Shown one piece after another: positions 21,590 through 35,164 of a stretch of 64,000 bases of DNA. Source of the stretch: Eulemur rufifrons (lineage: Eukaryota > Chordata > Mammalia > Primates > Lemuridae); assembly GCF_041146395.1 (NCBI RefSeq), contig NW_027182884.1:110001-174000 (forward strand), in the 5' to 3' direction. Both the position numbers and the translations under genes were made by a program. A model generated the notes under the pieces. It was not told the origin of the DNA and ran no database searches. It was given only the letters and a program-made list of their open reading frames with translations. Numbering within the stretch: the stretch's first letter is position 1; every line of letters begins with the position of its first letter.

Positions 21590-24500
21590 GGTACGGTTTT
21601 TTTTTTGTGTGTGGTCGATGTGGATGGGGGGGTGAGGCCCTCTGTCAGTTCACTGGTTAGTTTTTATTATTCCCAGAGAGGAGAAGAGGGCATGTGTTTG
21701 GCAGGTGAAAAGTGCGGATTCTGTTTCAGAGAATTAAACAGGATCCGCATGTTAATCCCTTTCCTTTAAGAATCCTTTGCTTCATGAGCTGGGAATCCAC
21801 CATGATTCTATATACTTCTCTATGCGTGGGCACAGGAAACTGGCTTTTTCCAAGAACTATGCCTCAGAGCTTTTCAATTAACCAGTATGTTGAAAATCCT
21901 TTTCAGGTTTTCAGCGTTTCACCATAATTGTGATAACGTGTGTATGTGCCTACTGAAACCAAATATGGCTGCTACGGACATAACTATGCTGAGGCGTAGC
22001 TGACTTGGTGTTGCCTATTTTTGTCAGTGGAGACTGACAAGAAGCCATTCTTCTAAGTATCATCCCACCATCATTTCTCCATTGTTTAAAAATGCAGGGA
22101 AATTTTGCAAATTGGCATTATAGTTAGTAGCTGGAGGGTACTTTTTTTTTTGTGGGGTCGGTGAGGATGGGTGTTCAGGCCCTCTGTGAGATCGCTGGTT
22201 TGTTTTTATTATCCCCAGAGAAGAGTAGTGGGCATGTGTTTAGCAGGTGAAAAGTGCGGATTCTGTTTCAGAGAATTAAACAGGATCCGCATGGTCATCT
22301 CATTCCTTTAAGAATCCTTTGCTTGATCAGCTGGAATTCCACCATGTTTCTATATACTCCACTATGCGTGGGCACAGGTACCTGGCTTGTTCCAAGAAGT
22401 ATGCTGGAGAGTTTTCAAATTAACCAGTACGTTGAAAATTATTTGCAGGTTTTCAGCGTTTCACCATAATTGTGATAACGTTTGTATGTGCCTCCTGAAA
22501 CCCAAGAAGGCTGCGACGGACATAACTATGCTGAGGAGTAGTTGACTTGGTGTTGCCTATTTTTGTTAGTGGAGCCTGACAAGAAGCCATTCTTCTAAAT
22601 ATCATCCCACCACCATTTTTCCATTCTTTTAAAATGCAGGGAAATTTTGCAAGTTAGCATTATAATTAGTAGCTGGAGGGTACTTTTTTTTTTGTGTTGT
22701 CGATGTGGATGGGGGGGTCAGGCCCTCTGTCAGTTCACTGGTTAGTTTTTATTATCCCCAGAGAGGAGAAGTGGGCATGTGTTTGGCAGGTGAAAATGGC
22801 GGATTCTGTTTCAGAGAATTAACGATGATCCCCATGGTCATCCCGTTCCTTTAATAATCCTTTACTTCATCAGCTGGGCATCCACCATGATTCTATATAC
22901 TCCTCTATGCGTGGGCACAGGAAACTGTCTTGTTCCAAGAAGTATGCCTCAGACCTTTTCAACTAACCAGTATGTTGAAAATCCTTTGCAGGTTTTCAGC
23001 GTTTCACCATAATTGTGATAACGTGTGTATGTGCCTACTGAAACCAAATATGGCTGCTACGGACATAACTATGCTGAGGCGTAGCTGACTTGGTGTTGCC
23101 TATTTTTGCCAGTGGAGACTGACAAGAAGCCATTCTTCTAAGTATCATCCCACCATCATTTCTCCATTGTTAAAAATGCACGGAAATTTTGCAAATTGGC
23201 ATTATAATTAGTAGCTGGAGGGTACCTTTTTTTTTGTGGGGTCGGTCAGGATGGGTGTTCAGGCTCTCTGTCAGATCGCTGGTTTGTTTTTATTATCCCC
23301 AGAGAAGAGTAGTGGGCATGTGTTTGGCAGGTGAAAAGTGCGGATTCTGTTTCAGAGAATTAAACAGGATCCGCATGGTGATCTCCTTCCTTTAAGAATC
23401 CTTTGCTTCATCAGCTGGGATTCCACCATGTTTCTATATACTCCTCTATGCGTCGGCACAGGTACCTGGCTTGTTCCAAGAAGTATGCTGGAGAGTTTTC
23501 AAATTAACCAGTACGTTGAAAATTATTTGCAGGTGTTCAGCGTTTCACCATAATTGTGATAACGTTTGTTTGTGCCTCCTGAAACCCAAGAAGGCTACGA
23601 CGGACATAACTATGCTGAGGAGTAGCTGACCTGGTGTTGCCTATTTTTGTTAGTGGAGACAGACAAGAAGCCATTCTTCTAAGTATCATCCCACCACCAT
23701 TTTTCCATTGTTTTAAAATGCAGGGAAATTTTGCAAGTTAGCATTATAATTAGTAGCTGGAGGGTACGGTGTTTTTTTTTTTTTTCCTGTGTTGTCAGTG
23801 GGGATGTGTTGGTCAGGCCCTCTGTCAGTTCGCTGGTTTGTTTTTATTATCCCCAGAGAAGAGAATTGGGTATTAGTATGGCAGGTGAAAACTGCGGATC
23901 TGTTTCAGAGAATTAAACAGGATCCGCATGGTAATCCCGTTCCTTTAAGAATCCTTTGCTTCATGAGCTGAGAATCCACCATGGTTGTATACACTTCTCT
24001 ATGCGTGGGCACAGGAAACTGGCTTGTTCCAAGAATTATGCCTCAGAGCTTTTCAATTAACCAGTGTGTTGAAAATCCTTTGCAGGTTTTCAGCGTTTCA
24101 CCATAATTGTGATAACGTGTGTATGTGCCTACTGAAACCAAATATGGCTGCTACGGACATAACTATGCCGAGGCGTAGCTGACTTGGTGTTGCCTATTTT
24201 TGTCAGTGGAGACTGACAAGAAGCCATTCTTCTAAGTATCATCCCACCATCATTTATCCATTGTTTAAAAATGCAGGGAAATTTTGCAAATTGGCATTAT
24301 AATTAGTAGCTGGAGGGTACTTTTTTTTTTGTGGGGTCGGTCAGGATGGGTGTTCAGGCCCTCTGTCAGATCGCTGGTTTGTTTTTATTATCCCCAGAGA
24401 AGAGTAGTGGGCATGTGTTTGGCAGGTGAAAAGTGCGGATTCTGTTTCAGAGAATTAAACAGGATCCGCATGGTCATCTCATTCCTTTAAGAATCCTTTG

Positions 24501-24850
24501 CTTCATCAGCTGGGATTCCACCATGTTTCTATATACTCCTCCATGCGTCGGCACAGGTACCTGGCTTGTTCCAAGAAGTATGCTGGAGAGTTTTCAAATT
24601 AACCAGTACGTTGAAAATTATTTGCAGGTGTTCAGCGTTTCACCATAATTTTGTTAACGTTTGTATGTGCCTCCTGAAACCCAAGAAGGCTGCGATGGAC
24701 ATAACTATGCTGAGGAGTAGCTGACATGGTGTTGCCTATTTTTGTTAGTGGAGACAGACAAGAAGCCATTCTTCTAAGTTTCATCCCACCACCATTTTTC
24801 CATTGTTTTAAAAGGCAGGGAAATTTTGCAAGTTATCATTATAATTAGTA
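21590..24850 (+). repeat. Six-unit block, left copy of a 12-unit-spaced duplication
   Basis: The order (W/T hybrid)-R-W-R-T-R with its private variants recurs about 6,560 bp (12 units) to the right at about 28,150-31,400. Examples are CTTTTTCCAAGAACTATGCC near 21,846 and 28,403, and the T-unit GAGAAGAGAATTGGG near 23,860 and 30,420. Some private variants are not shared, so later change or conversion has occurred. Confidence 0.8.
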
Positions 24851-27800
24851 GCTGGAGGGTACTTTTTTTTTTTGTGGGGTCATTGTGGATGGGTTGGTCA
24901 GGCCATCTGTCAATTCACTGGTTTGTTTTTATTATCCCCAGAGAGGAGAAGTGGGCATGTGTTTGCCAGGTGAAAAGTGCGGATTCTGTTTCAGAGAATT
25001 AAACAGGATCCGCATGGTCATCTCATTCCTTTAAGAATCCTTTGCTTCATCAGCTGGGATTCCACCATGTTTCTATATACTCCTCTATCCGTGGGCACAG
25101 GTACCTGGCTTGTTCCAAGAAGTATGCCGCAGAGCTTTTCAATTAACCACTACGTTGAAAATTATTTGCAGGTGTTCAGCGTTTCACCATAATTGTGATA
25201 ACGTTTGTTTGTGCCTCCTGAAACCCAAGAAGGCTGCGACGGACATAACTATGCTGAGGAGTAGATGACTTGGTTTTGCCTATTTTTGTTAGTGGAGACT
25301 GACAAGAAGCCATTCTTCTAAGTATCATCCCACCACCATTTTTCCATTGTTTTAAAATGCAGGGAACTTTTGCAAGTTTGCATTATAATTAGTAGCTGGA
25401 GGGTACGGTTTTTTTTGTGTGTGTGGTCGATGTGTATGGGGGGTCAGGCCCTCTGTCAGTTCGCTGGTTAGTTTTTATTATCCCCAGAGAGGAGAAGTGG
25501 GCATGTGTTTGGCAGGTGAAAAGGGCGGATTCTGTTTCAGAGAATTAACGATGATCCCCATGGTCATCCCGTTCCTTTAATAATCCTTTACTTCATCAGC
25601 TGGAAATCCACCATGGTTCTATATACTCCTCTTTGCGTGGGAACAGGTAACTGGCTTGTTCCAAGAAGTATGCCGCAGTGCTTTTCAATTAATCAGTACG
25701 CTGAAAATTATTTGCAGGTGTTCAGCGTTTCACCATAATTGTGATAACGTTTGTTTGTGCCTCCTGAAACCCAAGATGGCTGCCACGAACATAACTATGC
25801 TGAGGCATAGCTGACTTGGTTTTGCCTATTTTTGTTAGTGGAGACTGACAAGAATCCATTCTTCTAAGTATCATCTCACCATCATTTTTCCATTGTTTAA
25901 AAATGCAGGAAAATTTTGCAAGTTAGCATTATAATTAGTAGCTGGAGGCTACGGTGTTTTTTTTTTTTTCCTGTGGGGTCGGTGTGGATGTGTTGGTCAG
26001 GCCCTCTGTCAGTTCGCTGGTTTGTTTTTATTATCCCCAGAGAGGAGAAGTGAGTATTAGTAAGCAGGTGAAAACTGCGGATCTGTTTCAGAGAATTAAA
26101 CAGGATCCGCATGGTAATCCCGTTCATTTAAGAATCCTTTGCTTCATGAGCTGGGAATCCACCATGGTTCTATGTACTCCTCTTTGCGTGGGAACAGGTA
26201 ACTGGCTTGTTCCAAGAAGTATGCCTCAGAGCTTTTCAATTAACCACTACGTTGAAAATTATTTGCAGGTGTTCAGCGTTTCACCATAATTGTGATAACG
26301 TTTGTTTGTGCCTCCTGAAACCCAAGAAGGCTGCGACGGACATAAATATGCTGAGGAGTAGATGACGTGGTTTTGCCTATTTTTGTTAGTGGAGACTGAC
26401 AAGAAGCCATTCTTCTAAGTATCATCCCACCATCATTTCTCCATTGTTTAAAAATGCAGGGAAATTTTGCAAATTGGCATTATAGTTAGTAGCTGGAGGG
26501 TACTTTTTTTTTTGTGGGGTCGGTGAGGATGGGTGTTCAGGCCCTCTGTGAGATCGCTGGTTTGTTTTTATTATCCCCAGAGAAGAGTAGTGGGCATGTG
26601 TTTAGCAGGTGAAAAGTGCGGATTCTGTTTCAGAGAATTAAACAGGATCCGCATGGTCATCTTATTCCTTTAAGAATCCTTTGCTTCATCAGCTGGGGTT
26701 CCACCATGTTTCTATATACTCCTCTATGCGTGGGCACAGGTACCTGGCTTGTTCCAAGAAGTATGCTGGAGAGTTTTCAAATTAACCAGTACGTTGAAAA
26801 TTATTTGCAGGTTTTCAGCGTTTCACCATAATTTTGATAACGTTTGTATGTGCCTCCTGAAACCCAAGAAGGCTGCGACGGACATAACTATGCTGAGGAG
26901 TAGCTGACTTGGTGTTGCCCATTTTTGTTAGTGGAGACAGACAAGAAGCCATTCTTCTAAGTATCATCCCACCACCATTTTTCCATTCTTTTAAAATGCA
27001 GGGAAATTTTGCATGTTAGCATTATAATTAGTAGCTGGAGGATACGGTTTTTTTTTTTGTGTGTGTGTGGTCGATGTGGATGGGGGGGTCAGGCCCTCTG
27101 TCAGTTCGCTGGTTAGTTTTTATTATCCCCAGAGAGGAGAAGTGGGCATGTGTTTGGCAGGTGAAAAGGGCGGATTCTGTTTCAGAGAATTAACGATGAT
27201 CCCCATGGTCATCCCGTTCCTTTTATATCCCTTTACTTCATCAGCTGGAAATCCACCATGGTTCTATATATTTCTCTTTGCGTGGGAACAGGTAAGTGGC
27301 TTGTTCCAAGAAGTATGCCGCAGAGCTTTTCAATTAACCACTACGTTGAAAATTATTTGCAGGTGTTCAGCGTTTCACCATAATTGTGATAACGTTTGTT
27401 TGTGCCTCCTGAAACCCAAGAAGGCTGAGACGGACATAACTATGCTGAGGAGTAGCTGACTTGGTGTTGCCTATTTTTGTTAGTGGAGACTGACAGGAAG
27501 CCATTCTTCTAAGTATCATCCCACCACCATTTTTCCCTTGTTTTAAAATGCAGGGAAATTTTGCAAGTTAGCATTATAATTAGTAGCTGGAGGGTACGGT
27601 TTTTTTTTTGTGTGTGTGTGTGGTCGATGTGGATGTGTTGGTCAGGCCCTCTGTCAGTTCGCTGGATTGTTTTTATTGTCCCCAGAGACGAGAAGTGGGT
27701 ATTAGTATGGCAGGTGAAAACTGCGGATCTGTTTCAGAGAATTAAACAGGATCCGCATGGTAATCCTGTTCCTTTAAGAATCCTTTGCTTCATGAGCTGG

Positions 27801-28149
27801 GAATCCACCATGGTTCTATATACTCCTCTATGCGTGGGCACAGGAAACTGGCTTGTTCCAAGAAGTATGCCGCAGAGCTTTTCAATTAACCACTACGTTG
27901 AAAATTATTTGCAGGTGTTCACCGTTTCACCGTAATTGTGATAACGTTTGTTTGTGCCTCCTGAAACCCAAGAAGGCTGCGACGGACATAACGATGCTGA
28001 GGCGTAGCTGACTTGGTGTTGCCTATTTTTGTTAGTGGAGACTGACAAGAAGCCATTCTTCTAAATATCATCCCACCACCATTTTTCCATTGTTTTAAAA
28101 TGCAGGGAAATTTTGCAAGTTAGCATTATAATTAGTAGCTGGAGGGTAC

Positions 28150-31100
28150 GGTTTTTTTTTTTTGTGTGTGGTCGATGTGGATGGGGGGGTGAGGCCCTCT
28201 GTCAGTTCACTGGTTAGTTTTTATTATCCCCAGAGAGGAGAAGTGGGCATGTGTTTGGCAGGTGAAAAGTGAGGATTCTGTTTCAGAGAATTAAACATGA
28301 TCCGCATGGTAATCCCTTTCCTTTAAGAATCCTTTGCTTCATGAGCTGGGAATCCACCATGATTCTATATACTTCTCTATGCGTGGGCACAGGAAACTGG
28401 CTTTTTCCAAGAACTATGCCTCAGAGCTTTTCAATTAACCAGTATGTTGAAAATCCTTTTCAGGTTTTCAGCGTTTCACCATAATTGTGATAACGTGTGT
28501 ATGTGCCTACTGAAACCAAATATGGCTGCTACGGACATAACTATGCTGAGGCGTAGCTGACTTGGTGTTGCCTATTTTTGTCAGTGGAGACTGACAAGAA
28601 GCCATTCTTCTAAGTATCATCCCACCATCATTTCTCCATTGTTTAAAAATGCAGGGAAATTTTGCAAATTGGCATTATAGTTAGTAGCTGGAGGGTACTT
28701 TTTTTTTTGTGGGGTCGGTGAGGATGGGTGTTCAGGCCCTCTGTGAGATCGCTGGTTTGTTTTTATTATCCCCAGAGAAGAGTAGTGGGCATGTGTTTAG
28801 CAGGTGAAAAGTGCGGATTCTGTTTCAGAGAATTAAACAGGATCCGAATGGTCATCTCATTCCTTTAAGAATCCTTTGCTTCATCAGCTGGGATTCCACC
28901 ATGTTTCTATATACTCCTCTATGCGTGGGCACAGGTACCTGGCTTGTTCCAAGAAGTATGCTGGAGAGTTTTCAAATTAACCAGTACGTTGAAAATTATT
29001 TGCAGGTTTTCAGCGTTTCACCATAATTTTGATAACGTTTGTATGTGCCTCCTGAAACCCAAGAAGTCTGCGACGGACATAACTATGCTGAGGAGTAGCT
29101 GACTTGGTGTTGCCTATTTTTGTTAGTGGAGCCAGACAAGAAGCCATTCTTCTAAGTATCATCCCACCACCATTTTTCCATTCTTTTAAAATGCAGGGAA
29201 ATTTTGCAAGTTAGCATTATAATTAGTAGCTGGAGGGTACGGTTTTTTTTTTTTGTGTGTTGTCGATGTGGATGGGGGGGTCAGGCCCTCTGTCAGTTCG
29301 CTGGTTAGTTTTTATTATCCCCAGAGAGGAGAAGTGGGAATGTGTTTGGCAGGTGAAAATGGCGGATTCTGTTTCAGAGAATTAACGATGATCCCCATGG
29401 TCATCCCGTTCCTTTAATAATCCTTTACTTCATCAGCTGGAAATCCACCATGGTTCTATATACTCCTCTATGCGTGGGCACAGGAAACTGTCTTGTTCCA
29501 AGAAGTATGCCTCAGAGCTTTTCAACTAACCAGTATGTTGAAATTCCTTGCAGGTTTTCAGCGTTTCACCATAATTGTGATAACGTGTGTATGTGCCTAC
29601 TGAAACCAAATATGGCTGCTACGGACATAACTATGCTGAGGCGTAGCTGACTTGGTGTTGCCTATTTTTGCCAGTGGAGACTGACAAGAAGCCATTCTTC
29701 TAAGTATCATCCCACCATCATTTCTCCATTGTTAAAAATGCACGGAAATTTAGCAAATTGGCATTATAATTAGTAGCTGGAGGGTACTTTTTTTTTTGTG
29801 GGGTCGGTCAGGATGTGTGTTCAGGCTCTCTGTCAGATCGCTGGTTTGTTTTTATTATCCCCAGAGAAGAGTAGTGGGCATGTGTTTGGCAGGTGAAAAG
29901 TGCGGATTCTGTTTCAGAGAATTAAACAGGATCCGCATGGTCATCTCCTTCCTTTAAGAATCCTTTGCTTCATCAGCTGGGATTCCACCATGTTTCTATA
30001 TACTCCTCTATGCGTCGGCACAGGTACCTGGCTTGTTCCAAGAAGTATGCTGGAGAGTTTTCAAATTAACCAGTACGTTGAAAATTATTTGCAGGTGTTC
30101 AGCGTTTCACCATAATTGTGATAACGTTTGTTTGTGCCTCCTGAAACCCAAGAAGGCTGCGACGGACATAACTATGCTGAGGAGTAGCTGACCTGGTGTT
30201 GCCTATTTTTGTTAGTGGAGACAGACAAGAAGCCATTCTTCTAAGTATCATCCCACCACCATTTTTCCATTGTTTTAAAATGCAGGGAAATTTTGCAAGT
30301 TAGCATTATAATTAGTAGCTGGAGGGTACGGTGTTTTTTTTTTTTTTCCTGTGTTGTCGGTGGGGATGTGTTGGTCAGGCCCTCTGTCAGTTCGCTGGTT
30401 TGTTTTTATTATCCCCAGAGAAGAGAATTGGGTATTAGTATGGCAGGTGAAATCTGCGGATCTGTTTCAGAGAATTAAACAGGATCCGCATGGTAATCCC
30501 GTTCCTTTAAGAATCCTTTGCTTCATGAGCTGAGAATCCACGATGGTTGTATATACTTCTCTATGCGTGGGCACCGGAAACTGGCATGTTCCAAGAAGTA
30601 TGCCTCAGAGCTTTTCAATTAACCAGTATGTTGAAAATCCTTTGCAGGTTTTCAGCGTTTCACCATAATTGTGATAACGTGTGTATGTGCCTACTGAAAC
30701 CAAATATGGCTGCTACGGACATAACTATGCTGAGGCGTAGCTGACTTGGTGTTGCCTATTTTTGTCAGTGGAGACTGACAAGAAGCCATTCTTCTAAGTA
30801 TCATCCCACCATCATTTCTCCATTGTTTAAAAATGCAGGGAAATTTTGCAAATTGGCATTATAGTTAGTAGCTGGAGGGTACTTTTTTTTTTGTGGGGTC
30901 GGTGAGGATGGGTGTTCAGGCCCTCTGTGAGATCGCTGGTTTGTTTTTATTATCCCCAGAGAAGAGTAGTGGGCATGTGTTTAGCAGGTGAAAAGTGCGG
31001 ATTCTGTTTCAGAGAATTAAACAGGATCCGCATGGTCATCTCATTCCTTTAAGAATCCTTTGCTTCATCAGCTGGGATTCCACCATGTTTCTATATACTC

Positions 31101-31400
31101 CTCTATGCGTGGGCACAGGTACCTGGCTTGTTCCAAGAAGTATGCTGGAGAGTTTTCAAATTAACCAGTACGTTGAAAATTATTTGCAGTTTTTCAGCGT
31201 TTCACCATAATTTTGATAACGTTTGTATGTGCCTCCTGAAACCCAAGAAGGCTGCGACGGACATAACTATGCTGAGGAGTAGCTGACTTGGTGTTGCCCA
31301 TTTTTGTTAGTGGAGACAGACAAGAAGCCATTCTTCTAAGTATCATCCCACCACCCTTTTTCATTCTTTTAAAATGCAGGGAAATTTTGCATGTTAGCAT
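28150..31400 (+). repeat. Six-unit block, right copy of the 12-unit-spaced duplication
   Basis: Partner of about 21,590-24,850 at a 6,557-6,562-bp offset. Its right end also belongs to a second duplication at an 8-unit offset (4,379 bp) with about 26,300-27,450: both carry GTTGCCCATTTTTG, GCATGTTAGCATT and GGAACAGGTAAGTGG. The blocks therefore overlap, so at least two amplification events are layered here. Confidence 0.78.
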
Positions 31401-34400
31401 TATAATTAGTAGCTGGAGGGTACGGTTTTTTTTTTTGTGTGTGTGTGGGCGATGTCAATGGGGGGGTCAGGCCCTCTGTCAGTTCGCTGGTTAGTTTTTA
31501 TTATCCCCAGAGAGGAGAAGTGGGCATGTGTTTGGCAGGTGAAAAGGGCCGATTCTGTTTCAGAGAATTAACGATGATCCCCATGGTCATCCCGTTCCTT
31601 TTATATTCCTTTACTTCATCAGCTGGAAATCCACCATGGTTCTATATATTTCTCTTTGCGTGGGAACAGGTAAGTGGCTTGTTCCAAGAAGTATGCCGCA
31701 GAGCTTTTCAATTAACCACTACGTTGAAAATTATTTGCAGGTGTTCAGCGTTTCACCATAATTGTGATAACGTTTGTTTGTGCCTCCTGAAACCCAAGAA
31801 GGCTGCGACGGACATAACTATGCTGAGGAGTAGCTGACGTGGTTTTGCCTATTTTTGTTAGTGGAGACTGACAAGAAGCCATTCTTCTAAGTATCATCCC
31901 ACCACCATTTTTCCATTGTTTTAAAATGCAGGGAAATTTTGCAAGTTAGCATTATAATTAGTAGCTGGAGGGTACGGTTTTTTTTTTGTGTGTGTGTTGT
32001 CGATGTGGATTGGGGGGTGTCAGGCACTATGTCAGTTCGCTGGTTAGTTTTTATTATCCCCAGTGAGGAGAAGTGGGCATGTGTTTGGCGGGTGAAAAGG
32101 GCGGATTCTGTTTCAGAGTATTAACGATGATCCCCATGGTCATCCCGTTCCTTTAATAATCCTTTACTTCCTCAGCTGGAAATCCACCATGGTTCTATAT
32201 ACTCCTCTTTGCGTGGGAACAGGTAACTGGCTTGTTCCAAGAAGTATGCCGCAGAGCTTTTCAATTAACCACTACGTTGAAAATTATTTGCAGGTGTTCA
32301 CCGTTTCACCGTAATTGTGATAACGTTTGTTTGTGTCTCCTGAAACCCAAGAAGGCTGCGACGGACATAACGATGCTGAGGCGTAGCTGACTTGGTGTTG
32401 CCTATTTTTGCTAGTGGAGACTGACAAGAAGCCATTCTTCTAAATATCATCCCACCACCATTTTTCCATTGTTTTAAAATGCAGGGAAATTTTGCAAATT
32501 AGCATTATAATTAGTAGCTGGAGGGTACGGTTTTTTTTTTTTTGTGTGTGGTCGATGTGGATGGGGGGGTGAGGCCCTCTGTCAGTTCCCTGGTTAGTTT
32601 TTATTATCCCCAGAGAGGAGAAGTGGGCATGTGTTTGGCAGGTGAAAAGTGAGGATTCTGTTTCAGAGAATTAAACAGGATCCGCATGGTAATCCCTTTC
32701 CTTTAAGAATCCTTTGCTTCATGAGCTGGGAATCCACCATGATTCTATATACTTCTCTATGCGTGGGCACAGGAAACTGGCTTTTTCCAAGAACTATGCC
32801 TCAGAGCTTTTCAATTAACCAGTATGTTGAAAATCCTTTTCAGGTTTTCAGCGTTTCACCATAATTGTGATAACGTGTGTATGTGCCTACTGAAACCAAA
32901 TATGGCTGCTACGGACATAACTATGCTGAGGCGTAGCTGACTTGGTGTTGCCTATTTTTGTCAGTGGAGACTGACAAGAAGCCATTCTTCTAAGTATCAT
33001 CCCACCATCATTTCTCCATTGTTTAAAAATGCAGGGAAATTTTGCAAATTGGCATTATAATTAGTAGCTGGAGGGTACTTTTTTTTTTGTGGGGTCAGTC
33101 AGGATGGGTGTTCAGGCCCTTTGTCAGATCGCTGGTTTGTTTTTATTATCCCCAGAGAAGAGTAGTGGGCATGTGCTTGGCAGGGGAAAAGTGCTTATTC
33201 TGTTTCAGAGAATTAAATAGGTTCCGCATGGTCATCTCATTCCTTTAAGAATCCTTTGCTTCATCAGCTGGGATTCCACCATGTTTCTATATACTCCTCT
33301 ATGCGTGGGCACAGGTACCTGGCTTGTTCCAAGAAGTATGCTGGAGAGTTTTCAAATTAACCAGTACGTTGAAAATTATTTGCAGGTTTTCAGCGTTTCA
33401 CCATAATTTTGATAACGTTTGTATGTGCCTCCTGAAACCCAAGAAGGCTGCGACGGACATAACTATGCTGAGGAGAAGCTGACTTGGTGTTGCCTATTTT
33501 TGTTAGTGGAGACAGACAAGAAGCCATTCTTCTAAGTATCATCCCACCACCATTTTTCCATTGTTTTAAAATGCAGGGAAATTTTGCAAGTTAGCATTAT
33601 AATTAGTAGCTGGAGGGTAGGGTTTTTTTTTGTGTGTGGTCGATGTGGATGGGGGGGTCAGGCCCTCTGTCAGTTCGCTGGTTAGTTTTTATTATCCCCA
33701 GAGAAGAGAAGTGGGCATGTGTTTGGCAGGAGAAAAGGGCGGATTCTGTTTCAGAGAATTAACGATGATCCCCATGGTCATCCCGTTCCTTTAATAATCC
33801 TTTACTTCATCAGCTGGAAATCCACCATGGTTCTATATACTCCTCTTTGCGTGGGAACAGGTAACTGGCTTGTTCCAAGAAGTATGCCGCAGAGCTTTTC
33901 AAATAACCACTACGTTGAAAATTATTTGCAGGTGTTCAGCATTTCACCATAATTGTGATAACGTTTGTTTGTGCCTCCTGAAACCCAAGAAGGCTGCGAC
34001 GGACATAACTATGCTGAGGAGTAGCTGACTTGGTGTTGCCTATTTTTGTTAGTGGAGACTGACAAGAAGCCATTCTTCTAAGTATCATCCCACCACCATT
34101 TTTCCATTGTTTTAAAATGGAGGGAAATTTTGCAAGTGAGCATTATAATTAGTAGCTGGAGGGTACGGTTTTTTTTTGTGTGTGGGCGATGTGGATGGGG
34201 GGGTCAGGCCCTCTGTCAGTTCGCTGGTTAGTTTTTTTATCCCCAGAGAGGAGAAGTGGGCATGTGTTTGGCAGGTGAAAAGGGCGGATTCTGTTTCAGA
34301 TAATTAACGATGATCCCCATGGTCATCCCGTTCCTTTAATAATCCTTTACTTCATCAGCTGGAAATCCACCATGGTTCTATATACTCCTCTTTGCGTGGG

Positions 34401-35164
34401 AACAGGTAAATGGCTTGTTCCAAGAAGTATGACGCAGAGCTTTTCAATTAACCACTACGTTGAAAATTATTTGCAGGTGTTCAGCGTTTCACCATAATTG
34501 TGATAACGTTTGTTTGTGCCTCCTGAAACCCAAGATGGCTGCCACGAACATAATGATGCTGAGGCGTAGCTGACTTGGTTTTGCCTATTTTTCTTAGTGG
34601 AGACTGACAAGAATCCATTCTTCTAAGTATCATCTCACCATCATTTTTCCATTGTTTAAAAACGCAGGAAAATTTTGCAAGTTAGCATTATAATTAGTAG
34701 CTGGAGGCTACGGTGTTTTTTTTTTTTTTTCTTGTGGGGTCGGTGTGGATGTGTTGGTCAGGCCCTCTTTCAATTCGCTGGTTTGTTTTTATTATCCCCA
34801 GAGAGGAGAAGTGGGTATTAGTATGGCAGGTGAAAACTGGGGATCTGTTTCAGAGAATTAAACAGGATCCGCATGGTCATCCCGTTCCTTTAAGAATCCT
34901 TTGCTTCATGAGCTGGGAATCTACCATGGTTCAATATACTTCTCTATGCGTGGGCACAGGAAACTCGGTTGTTCCAAGAAGTATGCCTCAGAGCTTTTCA
35001 ATTAACCAGTATGTTGAAAATCCTTTGCAGATTTTCAACGTTTCACCATAATTGTGATAATGTGTGTATGTGACTACTGAAACCAAATATGGCTGCTACG
35101 GACATAACTATGCTGATTCGTAGCTGACTTGGTGTTGCCTATTTTTCTCAGTGGAGACTGACAA

